Shown here: positions 7,759-16,304 of the stretch, one piece after another
Position numbering within the stretch: the stretch's first letter is position 1
Layout of the letters: each line of letters begins with the position of its first letter
Origin: Patescibacteria group bacterium
GTDB taxonomy: Bacteria; Patescibacteriota; Patescibacteriia; 2-12-FULL-60-25
DNA: 64,000 nt
Direction: 5' to 3'
NCBI GenBank assembly: GCA_028688515.1
Contig: JAQTXZ010000001.1
Location: forward strand, 1-64,000
Notes under the pieces: model-generated
Databases searched by the model: none
The model's input: the letters and a program-made list of their open reading frames with translations, nothing else
What the model was told of the DNA's origin: nothing
Translations under genes and position numbers: made by a program

Positions 7759-8499
7759 ATGGAAAAGGCCAGGGAATTGCCGTATCAAGCCGTTAGAAAA
7801 GCGGTTGCGCTCGCTGCGGGCAAGGGCACGCGCATGCGTGAGTTGACCGCCGAGATGCCCAAACCAATGATCATCGTGCGAGGGAAGCCGGTTCTGCAGC
7901 ACATCGTCGAAGGTTTGCGAGATGTAGGCATCGTCAAGATATTGATCGTCGTCGGCTATCGCTCGGATGTGATCAAGGATTGCTTTCATGACGGATCGCG
8001 GTTCGGTGTAAAGATCGAGTATGTAAACCAAACGGTTCAGGATGGTACCGGCAGAGTGGTGGGGTTGGCTCGCGATTTTGCGGGCGCCGATCCGTTCATT
8101 TTGAGCTACGGTGATATCCTGATCTCGCCGAACAGCTATCTTTGCATGGCAGAACTCGGAGCTGCGGAGGCTTTGATAAGCGTTCGCCACATGCCGGAAG
8201 AGATCGCCAAAGGCGGTGCGGTATTCGTCGATCATCGCTTCGCGGTAACAGGCATCCGCGAAAAGCCCAAGCCCGGCGAACCGACCAGTCCGTGGTACAA
8301 CGCCGGCATCTACACCTTTCGCCAAAGCATCTTTCGGTTCATTGATCAGCTGACCGTGTCTCCACGAGGAGAATATGAGCTGACCGATGCGATCCACGCT
8401 TTGGTGAAAAGCGATCGATTTGTTCACGCGGTCGAGCTACCTGGTGAGTGGGCCGATGTCCGCGATCCGGAGGTGTTGGCAAAACTAAACGGCGCCTGA
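7759..8499 (+). CDS. sugar-phosphate nucleotidyltransferase
   Basis: Transfers an NMP to a sugar 1-phosphate (glucose-1-P thymidylyl-, uridylyl- or mannose-1-P guanylyltransferase type), giving an activated sugar for surface polymers. The 246-residue protein has the signature AVALAAGKGTRMRELTAEMPKPM (about residues 15-37, quoted only as position), a GKPVLQHIVEGL segment and the metal-binding SYGDIL. It has no left-handed helix tail, so it is a minimal form. AAGGAG lies 7 nt before ATG 7759. A terminator follows, so it is monocistronic. Confidence 0.88.
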   Translation: MEKARELPYQAVRKAVALAAGKGTRMRELTAEMPKPMIIVRGKPVLQHIVEGLRDVGIVKILIVVGYRSDVIKDCFHDGSRFGVKIEYVNQTVQDGTGRVVGLARDFAGADPFILSYGDILISPNSYLCMAELGAAEALISVRHMPEEIAKGGAVFVDHRFAVTGIREKPKPGEPTSPWYNAGIYTFRQSIFRFIDQLTVSPRGEYELTDAIHALVKSDRFVHAVELPGEWADVRDPEVLAKLNGA

Positions 8500-8512
8500 T
8501 GCGCCGCTCTCA

Positions 8513-8536
8513 AAGCCCTCTCGGGCTACTTTTATT
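8513..8536 (+). terminator. terminator after nucleotidyltransferase
   Basis: AAGCCC and GGGCT around TCTC, followed by ACTTTTATTTT. It overlaps the stop of the convergent DHH-like gene. Confidence 0.7.
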
Positions 8537-9662
8537 TTAACTGCAATCGCAAAGTTTCCACTGCATGATCTTTTGCTTCCACGAGCGGTTTGGCGATGGC
8601 GCCGCTCGCGCGTGCGTGCGAGCCGTCCAATCCGAGTGCGCGTCCGAGGGTGCTTGCGGAAAATGGCGGTTGGGCAAACAAAGCCATGCGCGTGGTGAAC
8701 GGATCGTGCTCAACAAAAATCGCGGTCAATTTTGCATCCGGAACAAAAGCTATCAACTCGTTAACCAATTCGTCCAAGCGCGCTTCGGTCGTGCCACTAT
8801 CCAAAATATCTTGGCGCGAAAGAGTAGTCCAAACCAAACCGTGTGTGCGATCGTGTTCCAATCTGTTCAGCGCGCGGCCCCAAAGTTTTAATGTATTGAT
8901 TTGTCTTGTGCGCCACAAACCGTGGACGACAGCTTCGCGATCCGCGCCAAGTGTGATGAGCTTTGAAGCGTTATCCAAATTTTTGGACGTAACGGAAGGG
9001 GAGCGGAAGGAGTTTGTGTTTGTAATCAAGCCTGCGAGCAAGGCGGTGGCAATCCGCTCGTCTATTTTTTGTTTGTCCCAGCTCTCAAACCAAGTCAGCG
9101 CAATCTCCGTGTTGGAAACGCTTGCAAGATCCACCAAATTAATTGCGCCCCAATGTTCGTTTTTGGCGTCGTGATCCAAGTTGATAATCGGCAGGCGCAG
9201 CAAAATATCCATAGGTTCGCGGAAAGCCGCGATTAATGACTGTCGATCGGCAAAACCGATTGCAATGATCGCTTCGTAGCGATCTTCGCCCGGATTGACG
9301 GAAATGTCTTTAGCGGACCATTCGCCGGATTTAGGCGTCAACAAAATTTCGAGCTTGGTGCCTTTAATGTCATACGTCAGTTCATGAATGGGAGTCTTGG
9401 ACAAATCGAGCGTGACTTTTAAGTCGCTCAAGCCGGAAAAGTGCGATTGTATCTTGTCTCTGACCGGCAAGAACGACGGTATTTTGTCCAAATTGGCTTG
9501 CGGTATCACTCCTTCGGCTTGGATGTTTTGGGCGCTTAAATATGCCAAAACAGCCGCCATGGTTGCCATGGTGTCCTGGGTGGGGTTTTCGGCCGCCAAA
9601 ACCAGCACGCGTTTGGCGCGCTTAACGGTTTCCGTGGCTTGTTCAAAGGCATTCCAGGCCAT
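8532..9662 (-). CDS. degenerate DHH-family phosphoesterase
   Basis: Related to NrnA-type DHH/DHHA1 phosphoesterases (nanoRNase/pAp phosphatases). The fold is recognisable: LDHDAKNEHWGAINLVD corresponds to the DHH motif and LDGSHARASGA to the DHHA1 GGH motif. But the metal ligands are altered: the first motif HxNPDGD reads AENPTQD, and DHH reads DHD. So it may be inactive or have a different role. ATG 9662 gives 376 residues; an extension to 9722 would be coded by a dispersed repeat. It is convergent with the nucleotidyltransferase gene. Confidence 0.75.
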   Translation of the reverse strand: MAWNAFEQATETVKRAKRVLVLAAENPTQDTMATMAAVLAYLSAQNIQAEGVIPQANLDKIPSFLPVRDKIQSHFSGLSDLKVTLDLSKTPIHELTYDIKGTKLEILLTPKSGEWSAKDISVNPGEDRYEAIIAIGFADRQSLIAAFREPMDILLRLPIINLDHDAKNEHWGAINLVDLASVSNTEIALTWFESWDKQKIDERIATALLAGLITNTNSFRSPSVTSKNLDNASKLITLGADREAVVHGLWRTRQINTLKLWGRALNRLEHDRTHGLVWTTLSRQDILDSGTTEARLDELVNELIAFVPDAKLTAIFVEHDPFTTRMALFAQPPFSASTLGRALGLDGSHARASGAIAKPLVEAKDHAVETLRLQLK

Positions 9663-9689
9663 ATTACATTGCGCTTGCTCAACAGTTGT

Positions 9690-9726
9690 GTCGTCATTGC
9701 GAGGAGTCCGACGACGTGGCAATCCG
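9690..9726. repeat. half copy of repeat family C (TCATTGCGAGG)
   Basis: 'gtcattgcgaggagtccga' then 'gtggcaatccgc', as in the copies at 50956-51033 and 53866-53950. It abuts the start of the DHH-like gene and lengthens its open frame. Confidence 0.65.
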
Positions 9727-9834
9727 CTGAATTCAACTTACCTTAAACCTTATTGCAAATTTAAGGAATCGAATAGCTTATACTGAACCGAAAAACCCGT
9801 CAACCATGCGAATGTCAAGCGAGATGAGACAGAA

Positions 9835-9985
9835 AACCCTCCTACCTGCCTTTGCCTAGGGAGTAGTTGATGAGCAACCGAAAACCCCCGCTCCTTTGCC
9901 AAGGGGTTAGCTACTTTGTTGCTAAGTTGCTTAGAACTGCTCCTGGATAAAGGAGCTGGCGAGTCCGACGAGACTGAGGTTCTCT
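9835..9985. repeat. dispersed palindrome family D
   Basis: 'aaaaccctcctacctgcctttgcctagggagtag' and 'gctcctggataaaggagctgg' hairpins, related to 34936-35190. The stretch 9727-10069 holds no gene that I can see. Confidence 0.65.
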
Positions 9986-10069
9986 TGCATTTTAAGCCAA
10001 GATCCAGCCTTCAAATCTTGACATTCGGCACATTGATGCGTCTTCGCTCAGATTTTGGAGGCTCGTACC

Positions 10070-10561
10070 ATGACAACTCAGTTGATCACGCCTGTCGCCA
10101 ACATCGTCGTCGTCCCGGATCTTGCGGCGGTTGACCTCACTGCGCTTGCCAAACGCGAGTTCAATCTGTCCGGCCTCGACAACGACCACGATAGGTGGGA
10201 CTACTACACAGACCTCAAGGGTCAACCGATTCGCGGACGCGGATTGAAGTTCAAGGTTATGATCTACAGGCCTGAGATTGGTTCTGAAGAATCCGTCTCA
10301 TCCGAGGCGGTTCGCGTGTATCTTCGGGAATGCAAGTTTTACGGTCACACAGGAGCATTCACTCAGTGGTGTCGTACCTGTGGGCTCATTGGCCGTTATG
10401 CCTCGATTCCCGAAGACGACGCTTGCTACCGCGATGCGAGTGGCTACCTCCGCATTCCGTATTTCTACTTCGGTGGCGGAAGCCGCCTGATCGACCAGTG
10501 TTGGCTTGACGGCTACTGGGACGACCGCTGGTCTTTCGTCGGGTTCCGCGAGGTAGCGTAG
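10070..10561 (+). CDS. orphan family protein, paralogue of 41916-42674
   Basis: A 163-residue protein of unknown function. It is clearly homologous to the C-terminal half of the protein at 41916-42674. Shared features in order are VPDL near the N-terminus, an RG..(F/Y)xV..(Y/W)RP segment, VRxY/H, GxTAAF-like, a (Y/C)(A/T)SIPxDxA..RD..GxL segment and a final W.F..FRE(V/I)A. Cys residues are present (CRTCGL). No signal peptide is visible. ATG 10070 is set by GGAGG 8 nt upstream. It is monocistronic with a strong terminator. Confidence 0.8.
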   Translation: MTTQLITPVANIVVVPDLAAVDLTALAKREFNLSGLDNDHDRWDYYTDLKGQPIRGRGLKFKVMIYRPEIGSEESVSSEAVRVYLRECKFYGHTGAFTQWCRTCGLIGRYASIPEDDACYRDASGYLRIPYFYFGGGSRLIDQCWLDGYWDDRWSFVGFREVA

Positions 10562-10590
10562 CAACGCTGCCGGCTTGCATCTTTCTGAGC

Positions 10591-10639
10591 GCCCTGTCTG
10601 CGATCTGTCAAAAACAGAGCTTGCGGATAGGGCCTTTTT
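10591..10639 (+). terminator. long terminator hairpin
   Basis: GCCCTGTCTGCGATCTGT pairs almost fully with ACAGAGCTTGCGGATAGGGC around CAAAA; CTTTTTA follows. Confidence 0.85.
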
Positions 10640-10641
10640 AA

Positions 10642-10690
10642 TGCCAAATGCCAAATTACGAATGCCAAATCAATGTATCGCTTCGCTATA
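10642..10690. repeat. heptamer array, AATGCCA type
   Basis: AATGCCA, AATGCCA, AATTACG, AATGCCA in 7-nt phase, at the 3' end of the ATPase gene. The same unit type occurs at 31913-31998 and 56757-56848. Confidence 0.75.
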
Positions 10691-10693
10691 TTA

Positions 10694-13264
10694 TTATGAA
10701 TTGCCGATTTGTTTTTCCACGTATTTATAAAACGCCCGTTTGCCCATTTCGACAAGCAGAGCATAGCCGAGGACGATTACGACGATATAAGTCAAAAGTT
10801 TTAGGTTAAGAGGCACGAGTTCGAATTGTCCTCCGAGAATGGTGTTGGTGATTAAAATGGAAATGCCGATGGCGATTACGCAAAGCGCGGTCAAAATTCC
10901 GCTTGGCAGGTTGGAGAATTTGGTGCGGCGCGTGCGCAGCAAAAAGATCACGATCACTTCCGTGATGACGGATTCCACAAACCAGCCGCTGCGGAAAAGC
11001 GCCATATCGGCATGGACGATAAAATATAAAATGCCGAATGTGGCGTAATCGGCTACGCTCGAGATTATGCCGAAAAAATACATGTAGTTTGCGATGCGCG
11101 AGGTGTTCCATTGGCGCGGACGAGTCAAATCATCTTCCGAAACTCTGTCGCTCGAAATGCCGATCATGGGCATGTCTGATAAAAAGTTTAAAAGCAAAAT
11201 TTGCGCGGGCAGCATTGGGATGAAGGGGAGGAGCAGGGACATGCCGGCCAGTGAAAGCATGTTGCCAAAGTTGGAGCTGATGGTCGTGTTAATGTAGGTC
11301 TGCGTGTTGGCAAAAGTTCTGCGGCCTTCGCGAATGCCGTCGGCAAGCACCATCAAATTCTTTTTCAGCAAAATAACGCTGGCTGCTTCTTTGGCGATAT
11401 CGATCGCATTGTCAAAAGATATGCCAACGTCCGCGGCGCGCAAAGACGGAGCATCGTTAACTCCGTCACCGATATAGCCGACCGTGTGTCCGCTTTTTTT
11501 CAACGCCTGAATGATGCGCAATTTTTGCGAAGGCGTGATACCCGCAAAAACGTTTACGGTCTCGACCGCTTTTTCCAATTGCGCCTCGTCCAGTCTTTCT
11601 ATCTTGTCGCCGTTCAATAAACCGGTAATCTCAAAGTTAAGTTGTTGTGCAACGTGCCGCGTGATGCGTTCGCTGTCGCCGGTCAAGATATTAATGCGCA
11701 CGTTAAGATTTTTAAGCGCCAAAATGGCTGCTTTGGCGGTTTGCTTTGGCGCGTCGCTCATCAAGATGAATCCCAAGAATTCGAGCTGCTTTTCGTCGCT
11801 TGGCAAATATTTTTGTTTGGCCCGGATGGATCTGCGCGCCACTGCAATCACGCGATAGCCGTCATCTTGGTATTGATCGGACAATTTCATCAAGCGCCTG
11901 CGATCTGTCGCAGTCATCTCTTTGGATTCGCCGCTGCGACTGATTGATGTCGTGCAGGCTGACAATGTCTCCTTGACTGCGCCTTTTGCGATCAAACTTC
12001 TGATACCGCCGTTTTTGCCGACGACGCAGCTCATGCGGCGTCTTGTGAAGTCAAATGAAATCAAATCAAAAAGTTTTGTGCCTGCAAGTACGGCTTTGAT
12101 GCGCTTGCCTCTTGTTGCTTCGTAAAGCGCCTGGTCGATTGGATTGCCGGCGCGCCCGTTGGAATCAAGCGCCAAACAGTGTGCGGCATAAGCCAACGGC
12201 AAGTCGCTCCGCTCGCCGTTTGGGTCAATCGATTCACGAACTCTTATTTTGCCCACGGTCAAAGTCCCTGTTTTGTCGGTGCAGAGGACGTCCGCATTGC
12301 CAAGATCTTCGATGGCAATCAAGCGCTTCACGAGCACTGATTTTTTGCTCATCATGATGGCGCCGCGCGAAAGGTTGACGGTCACAATCATCGGAAACAA
12401 TTCGGGGGAAAGCCCAACCGCCAGTGCGAGCGCAAAGAGTATCGATTCTATCCAATTGCCGCGCAGCAAACCGAGACCGACGCCAACCAGAATTATTAGC
12501 CCAAACGTCACCTTTAAAATAAAGCCTCCGAAACTGCGCACGCCTTTTTGAAAATCAGTCTCTTCCGTTTTCTCCGCGAGCAGCGACGCTGTTTTGCCCA
12601 TCTCCGTATTTTTACCGACAGACGTCACCACGCCGCGCCCGGAGCCTTGCGCAACGTGCGTGCCCATAAACGCCATGTTGGTCTGTTCTTGCGGAGTCAA
12701 TTTCTTTTTCCCGACGGCATCGATTATTTTTGGCAAGGGCATGGACTCGCCGGTCAAGATCGCTTCATCGATTTCCAAGTCCTCGGTTTGTATCAAGCGC
12801 AGGTCTGCCGGTACGACGCTCCCGAGCTCGAGCGCCACGATATCGCCGATGACCAACTCGCGAGCGTCAATCGTCTGCAATTTGTTGCTGCGCAGCACGG
12901 TGGCATAGCGCGTCAGTTTTTTGCGCAACATTCTTAACGCCTTTTCACTCCTAAATTCCTGCACAAAAGCGAGCAGGCTGCTTAGGATGACCATGGCCAA
13001 AATCATGACGACCTGCGTGTTGTCGCCCAAGAAATATGCAACGGCACTCGCAAAAACCAAAATCAAAGTCAGCGGACTTTTAAATTGTCTTATCAGAATA
13101 AACCATGCCGGAACATTCTCTTCGCTTTTTATTTCATTCGGTCCCTGCGCTTCAAGTCTTGTCTTTACCATTTGCATCGAAAGTCCCGTTTCCGATGAAT
13201 CAAGCAATCTTAAAACCTCATCCTTATCAACGGACCAAGGAGCGGCACGATTACCGACGAGCAT
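10694..13264 (-). CDS. P-type ATPase, Mg2+-transport (MgtA/MgtB) type
   Basis: A cation pump of the P3B/P2-like group. The 856-residue protein has the actuator motif TGES (LTGESMPLPK), the phosphorylation site DKTGTLT, the hinge GDGVNDAPSLRAADVGI and membrane motif VGLSPELFPMIVT. The SPEL/FP motif in M4 is typical of Mg-transporting MgtA/MgtB rather than calcium pumps (PEGLP). About ten membrane helices are present. ATG 13264 is preferred: TATAAT lies 7 nt upstream, while a longer frame would be coded by the AT-rich heptamer array. Ion choice is from the family. Confidence 0.9.
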   Translation of the reverse strand: MLVGNRAAPWSVDKDEVLRLLDSSETGLSMQMVKTRLEAQGPNEIKSEENVPAWFILIRQFKSPLTLILVFASAVAYFLGDNTQVVMILAMVILSSLLAFVQEFRSEKALRMLRKKLTRYATVLRSNKLQTIDARELVIGDIVALELGSVVPADLRLIQTEDLEIDEAILTGESMPLPKIIDAVGKKKLTPQEQTNMAFMGTHVAQGSGRGVVTSVGKNTEMGKTASLLAEKTEETDFQKGVRSFGGFILKVTFGLIILVGVGLGLLRGNWIESILFALALAVGLSPELFPMIVTVNLSRGAIMMSKKSVLVKRLIAIEDLGNADVLCTDKTGTLTVGKIRVRESIDPNGERSDLPLAYAAHCLALDSNGRAGNPIDQALYEATRGKRIKAVLAGTKLFDLISFDFTRRRMSCVVGKNGGIRSLIAKGAVKETLSACTTSISRSGESKEMTATDRRRLMKLSDQYQDDGYRVIAVARRSIRAKQKYLPSDEKQLEFLGFILMSDAPKQTAKAAILALKNLNVRINILTGDSERITRHVAQQLNFEITGLLNGDKIERLDEAQLEKAVETVNVFAGITPSQKLRIIQALKKSGHTVGYIGDGVNDAPSLRAADVGISFDNAIDIAKEAASVILLKKNLMVLADGIREGRRTFANTQTYINTTISSNFGNMLSLAGMSLLLPFIPMLPAQILLLNFLSDMPMIGISSDRVSEDDLTRPRQWNTSRIANYMYFFGIISSVADYATFGILYFIVHADMALFRSGWFVESVITEVIVIFLLRTRRTKFSNLPSGILTALCVIAIGISILITNTILGGQFELVPLNLKLLTYIVVIVLGYALLVEMGKRAFYKYVEKQIGNS

Positions 13265-13271
13265 ACAAACA

Positions 13272-13277
13272 ATTATA
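13272..13277 (-). promoter_or_regulatory. -10 box of the P-type ATPase gene
   Basis: TATAAT on the minus strand, 7 nt before ATG 13264. This implies a leaderless mRNA and fixes the start. Confidence 0.6.
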
Positions 13278-13460
13278 CAATAACTAAGCACCAATAACCA
13301 GATAAATCTCAATAACCAAGCTCCAATTTCCAAACAAATCTTAAGCGCCAAATACCAATAACCTAACAACCTCCGAAAGTTTGGTTATTGGAGGTTTGTT
13401 TATTGGTTAATATTTGGTTATTGTTTTTTGGTCTATTGGTTATTGATTATAGTTTGGATA
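13278..13460. repeat. long inverted heptamer arrays, CAATAAC type
   Basis: Left arm: CAATAAC, CAGATAA, CAAGCTC, CAATTTC and similar. Right arm: GGTTATT, GGAGGTT, GGTTAAT and similar (inverse). The core is 'cctaacaacctccgaaag'. It lies between the divergent ATPase and valS promoters and is the largest such block in the window. Confidence 0.8.
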
Positions 13461-13463
13461 TTC

Positions 13464-13492
13464 TTGCTAAAGTGAGGTTTTTTGCGTAATAT
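13464..13492 (+). promoter_or_regulatory. valS promoter
   Basis: TTGCTA (13464-13469), 17-nt spacer, TAATAT (13487-13492), 10 nt before ATG 13503. An upstream ATG at 13491 overlaps the -10 box, so it cannot be the start from this promoter. Confidence 0.65.
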
Positions 13493-13502
13493 GGCAATCA
13501 TT

Positions 13503-16265
13503 ATGGACACTTCAACTCCGTTCAGTGCAGACATGAAAGACCTGCCAAAAGCTTACGAAGCCTCGAATATCGAAGCGGATATCTACCAAAAATGGGAAGA
13601 TTCCGGAGCCTTTAACCCGGATGAGCTGTTAAAACTCGACCCAAGATATAAAGATGCCGAGCCGTATTGCATAGTTTTGCCGCCGCCGAACAGGACGGGA
13701 AACCTGCATATGGGTCATGCTAAAACAGTTGCCATCGAAGATATCTTGATTCGTTTTCATCGTATGCTTGGACGTAAGACGTATTGGGTGCCGGGTACTG
13801 ATCATGCCGCGATCGCAACGCAGGTGAAAGTTGAACAGCAATTGATCAAGCAAGGCATAAAAGATCCGCGCCGCGAGCTTGGCCGTGAAAAGTTTTTGGA
13901 AAAAGTCAGGGAGTTTGCACAGGGTTCGCGCGACAACATCGTCAGTCAATGCAAAGCCATGGGCGGATCAATGGACTGGAAATTGGAAAAGTATACTTTG
14001 GATGAACAACGCAACCGCGCGGTCAATCAAATGTTTAAGATGATGCATGAGGATGGTTTGATTGAACGAGGTTACCGCGTAGTCAACTGGGATCCGCGAT
14101 TCAAAACAACTCTTTCGGACGATGAAGTGTTGCATAAAGAAACTCAAGCCGAATTGATTACCTTCAAATACGATAAAGATTTTCCGATCGCAATCTCAAC
14201 TACGCGTCCCGAAACCAAGTTCGGTGATACGGCGGTGGCCGTTAACCCGGATGATAAAAGATATGCTCAATATGTGGGGCAAACTTTTACGGCCAATTAT
14301 TGTGGCAAAGAAATAACGGTCAAGGTTGTTGCTGATAAAGAAGTGGACATGAATTTTGGCACAGGAGCCTTGGGCGTTACGCCGGCGCATTCTATGATAG
14401 ATGCCGAAATCGCCGAGCGCCACGGTCTTCCGATGGTGCAAGTGATCAATGAAGAAGGGTGCATGAAAAATGAGGCGGGACCGGAATTTTTTAACCTTAC
14501 AACCATTGAAGCGCGCAAGAAGGCGGTACAAATGTTAGATGATAACGGTTTGGTGTTGGAAAGGAAGGATATACTACAGAATTTAATGGTCGCCGAACGC
14601 GGCGGAGAAACTGTCGAGCAGCTGCCGATGTTTCAATGGTTTGTGCGAGTAAATAAAAAATTTAAATTGCGTCAAGACACTTTGCGCAAATGGAAGAAGG
14701 GCGATGAGGCGACGTTAAAAGATTTGATGCGTCATTCGGTTGAGTCGGGTCAAATCCGCATACTGCCGGAAAATCAAGTTAAGATTTATTTTCATTGGGT
14801 CGACAATCTGCGTGACTGGTGCATCTCGCGCCAAATTTGGTTTGGTCATCAAATTCCGGTTTGGTACAAACTGCAAAGTGACATGTATGAGACGTACGAA
14901 AGAGATCCAGATTCTTTTGCTCGGACTATTCGATCATTGGGGAATAGCCCAATAGTTGCTTTAGAGAAACCTGAAGGAGAGCGTTGGGTTCAGCATCCTG
15001 ACACGCTTGATACTTGGTTTTCTTCCGGTATGTGGACGTTTTCGACTTTGGGTTGGCCGGATGAAAACGAGTGGAATAAGAATCGCGCATATCATCCAAC
15101 GGACGTTCTCGAGACTGGGCGCGACATCATCTTCTTTTGGGTGGCCCGCATGATTTTGATGACGACTTACGCTTTGGGAGAAGTGCCGTTTAATGATGCG
15201 TATTTGCACGGCTTGGTTTTGGATGAGAAAGGACGCAAGATGAGCAAATCTCTCGGCAACACCATCGAGCCTCTTGAAATGATTCCAAAATACGGAACCG
15301 ATGCCGTGCGTCTCTCTCTCGTCATGGGCACATCGCCGGGCATGGATCAGAAGCTTTCGGAAGATAAGATAAAAGATTTCAGAAATTTCACGAATAAGCT
15401 TTGGAACATCTCGCGTTTTATTCTTCAGAGTACTTCACGTGCCGTCATTTCGACGGAGGACGTAGGACGATTGGAGAAATCTTTGGCTGACAAATGGATA
15501 CTCTCAAAATATTACGATGTCCAAAATCGCGTCACCCAACTGCTTGAGCAATATCAATTTTCACAAGCCGGTGAGTTGTTGCGCGATTTTACGTGGGGAG
15601 ATTTTGCAGATTGGTATTTGGAAGTAGCCAAGATTGAAAAAAACAAAGATGCTATGCTCTGGCACATATTGCCTCGTCTGTTAAAGCTTTGGCATCCGTT
15701 CATGCCGTTTGTGACGGAATATATTTGGGAGGTTGGTAAAATGGGGGAGCAATCGTTGATTGTGTCTGAATGGCCGAGCGGAGAAATGAAAGACGAAGGT
15801 CTCGTTAAGGATTTTGAGCAAGTCAAAAATTTAATCACCGATCTCCGTCGCTTGCGCAGCGAGAATGGCGTGGAGCCGGTTAAGCTGGTTGATTTCGCGG
15901 TTGTTGCGGACGAGGCGAGTCGCCGCTTGATCGAAGAGAATATGGAAGTCGTCAAAGCCATGAGCCGCGCGCAGTCCGTGACGCTCGTCGAATCAATCGC
16001 CGAAGGTTGGGCGACTGCAGTTTCGGGCACGATGACGATCGGACTCGATTTGGCCGGAGCGATAGACGTCGCCGCAGAAAAGTCCAAGCTGCAAAAAGAG
16101 ATCGACGGCTTAAAGCCGTACATCGCATCAACCGAGGCCAAGCTTCAAAACAAAGAATTTACTTCCAAAGCGCCGGAAAAAGTCGTGGCTGGCATGCAGG
16201 CAAAACTTGATGAAGCGAAGGCAAAGATAAGTGCGTTGGAAGAAAGGCTGACAAGTCTAAAATAA
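13503..16265 (+). CDS. valS: valyl-tRNA synthetase
   Basis: Class I synthetase charging tRNA-Val; two tRNA-Val genes (CAC, TAC) are in this window. The 920-residue protein has the HIGH motif (PPPNRTGNLHMGHA), the editing CP1 domain (TTRPETKFGDTAVAV), WCISRQIWFGHQIPVWY, the GRKMSKSLGN (KMSKS) loop and a C-terminal coiled-coil arm (residues about 855-920, EKSKLQKEIDGL). The start is set by the promoter. Conserved and full length. Confidence 0.97.
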   Translation: MDTSTPFSADMKDLPKAYEASNIEADIYQKWEDSGAFNPDELLKLDPRYKDAEPYCIVLPPPNRTGNLHMGHAKTVAIEDILIRFHRMLGRKTYWVPGTDHAAIATQVKVEQQLIKQGIKDPRRELGREKFLEKVREFAQGSRDNIVSQCKAMGGSMDWKLEKYTLDEQRNRAVNQMFKMMHEDGLIERGYRVVNWDPRFKTTLSDDEVLHKETQAELITFKYDKDFPIAISTTRPETKFGDTAVAVNPDDKRYAQYVGQTFTANYCGKEITVKVVADKEVDMNFGTGALGVTPAHSMIDAEIAERHGLPMVQVINEEGCMKNEAGPEFFNLTTIEARKKAVQMLDDNGLVLERKDILQNLMVAERGGETVEQLPMFQWFVRVNKKFKLRQDTLRKWKKGDEATLKDLMRHSVESGQIRILPENQVKIYFHWVDNLRDWCISRQIWFGHQIPVWYKLQSDMYETYERDPDSFARTIRSLGNSPIVALEKPEGERWVQHPDTLDTWFSSGMWTFSTLGWPDENEWNKNRAYHPTDVLETGRDIIFFWVARMILMTTYALGEVPFNDAYLHGLVLDEKGRKMSKSLGNTIEPLEMIPKYGTDAVRLSLVMGTSPGMDQKLSEDKIKDFRNFTNKLWNISRFILQSTSRAVISTEDVGRLEKSLADKWILSKYYDVQNRVTQLLEQYQFSQAGELLRDFTWGDFADWYLEVAKIEKNKDAMLWHILPRLLKLWHPFMPFVTEYIWEVGKMGEQSLIVSEWPSGEMKDEGLVKDFEQVKNLITDLRRLRSENGVEPVKLVDFAVVADEASRRLIEENMEVVKAMSRAQSVTLVESIAEGWATAVSGTMTIGLDLAGAIDVAAEKSKLQKEIDGLKPYIASTEAKLQNKEFTSKAPEKVVAGMQAKLDEAKAKISALEERLTSLK

Positions 16266-16267
16266 AT

Positions 16268-16298
16268 TAAAAGCCCCGGTTTGTTCCGGGGCTTTAAT
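16268..16298. terminator. bidirectional terminator between valS and surface-protein gene
   Basis: AAAGCCCCGG (16270-16279) and CCGGGGCTTT (16286-16295) with A- and T-rich flanks. It can serve both convergent genes. Confidence 0.85.
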
Positions 16299-16304
16299 TT
16301 ATTA

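Noticed and set aside
13265-13369. N-terminal hydrophobic extension of the P-type ATPase
   Set aside because: It is coded by the AT-rich heptamer array, and TATAAT lies 7 nt before the internal ATG.
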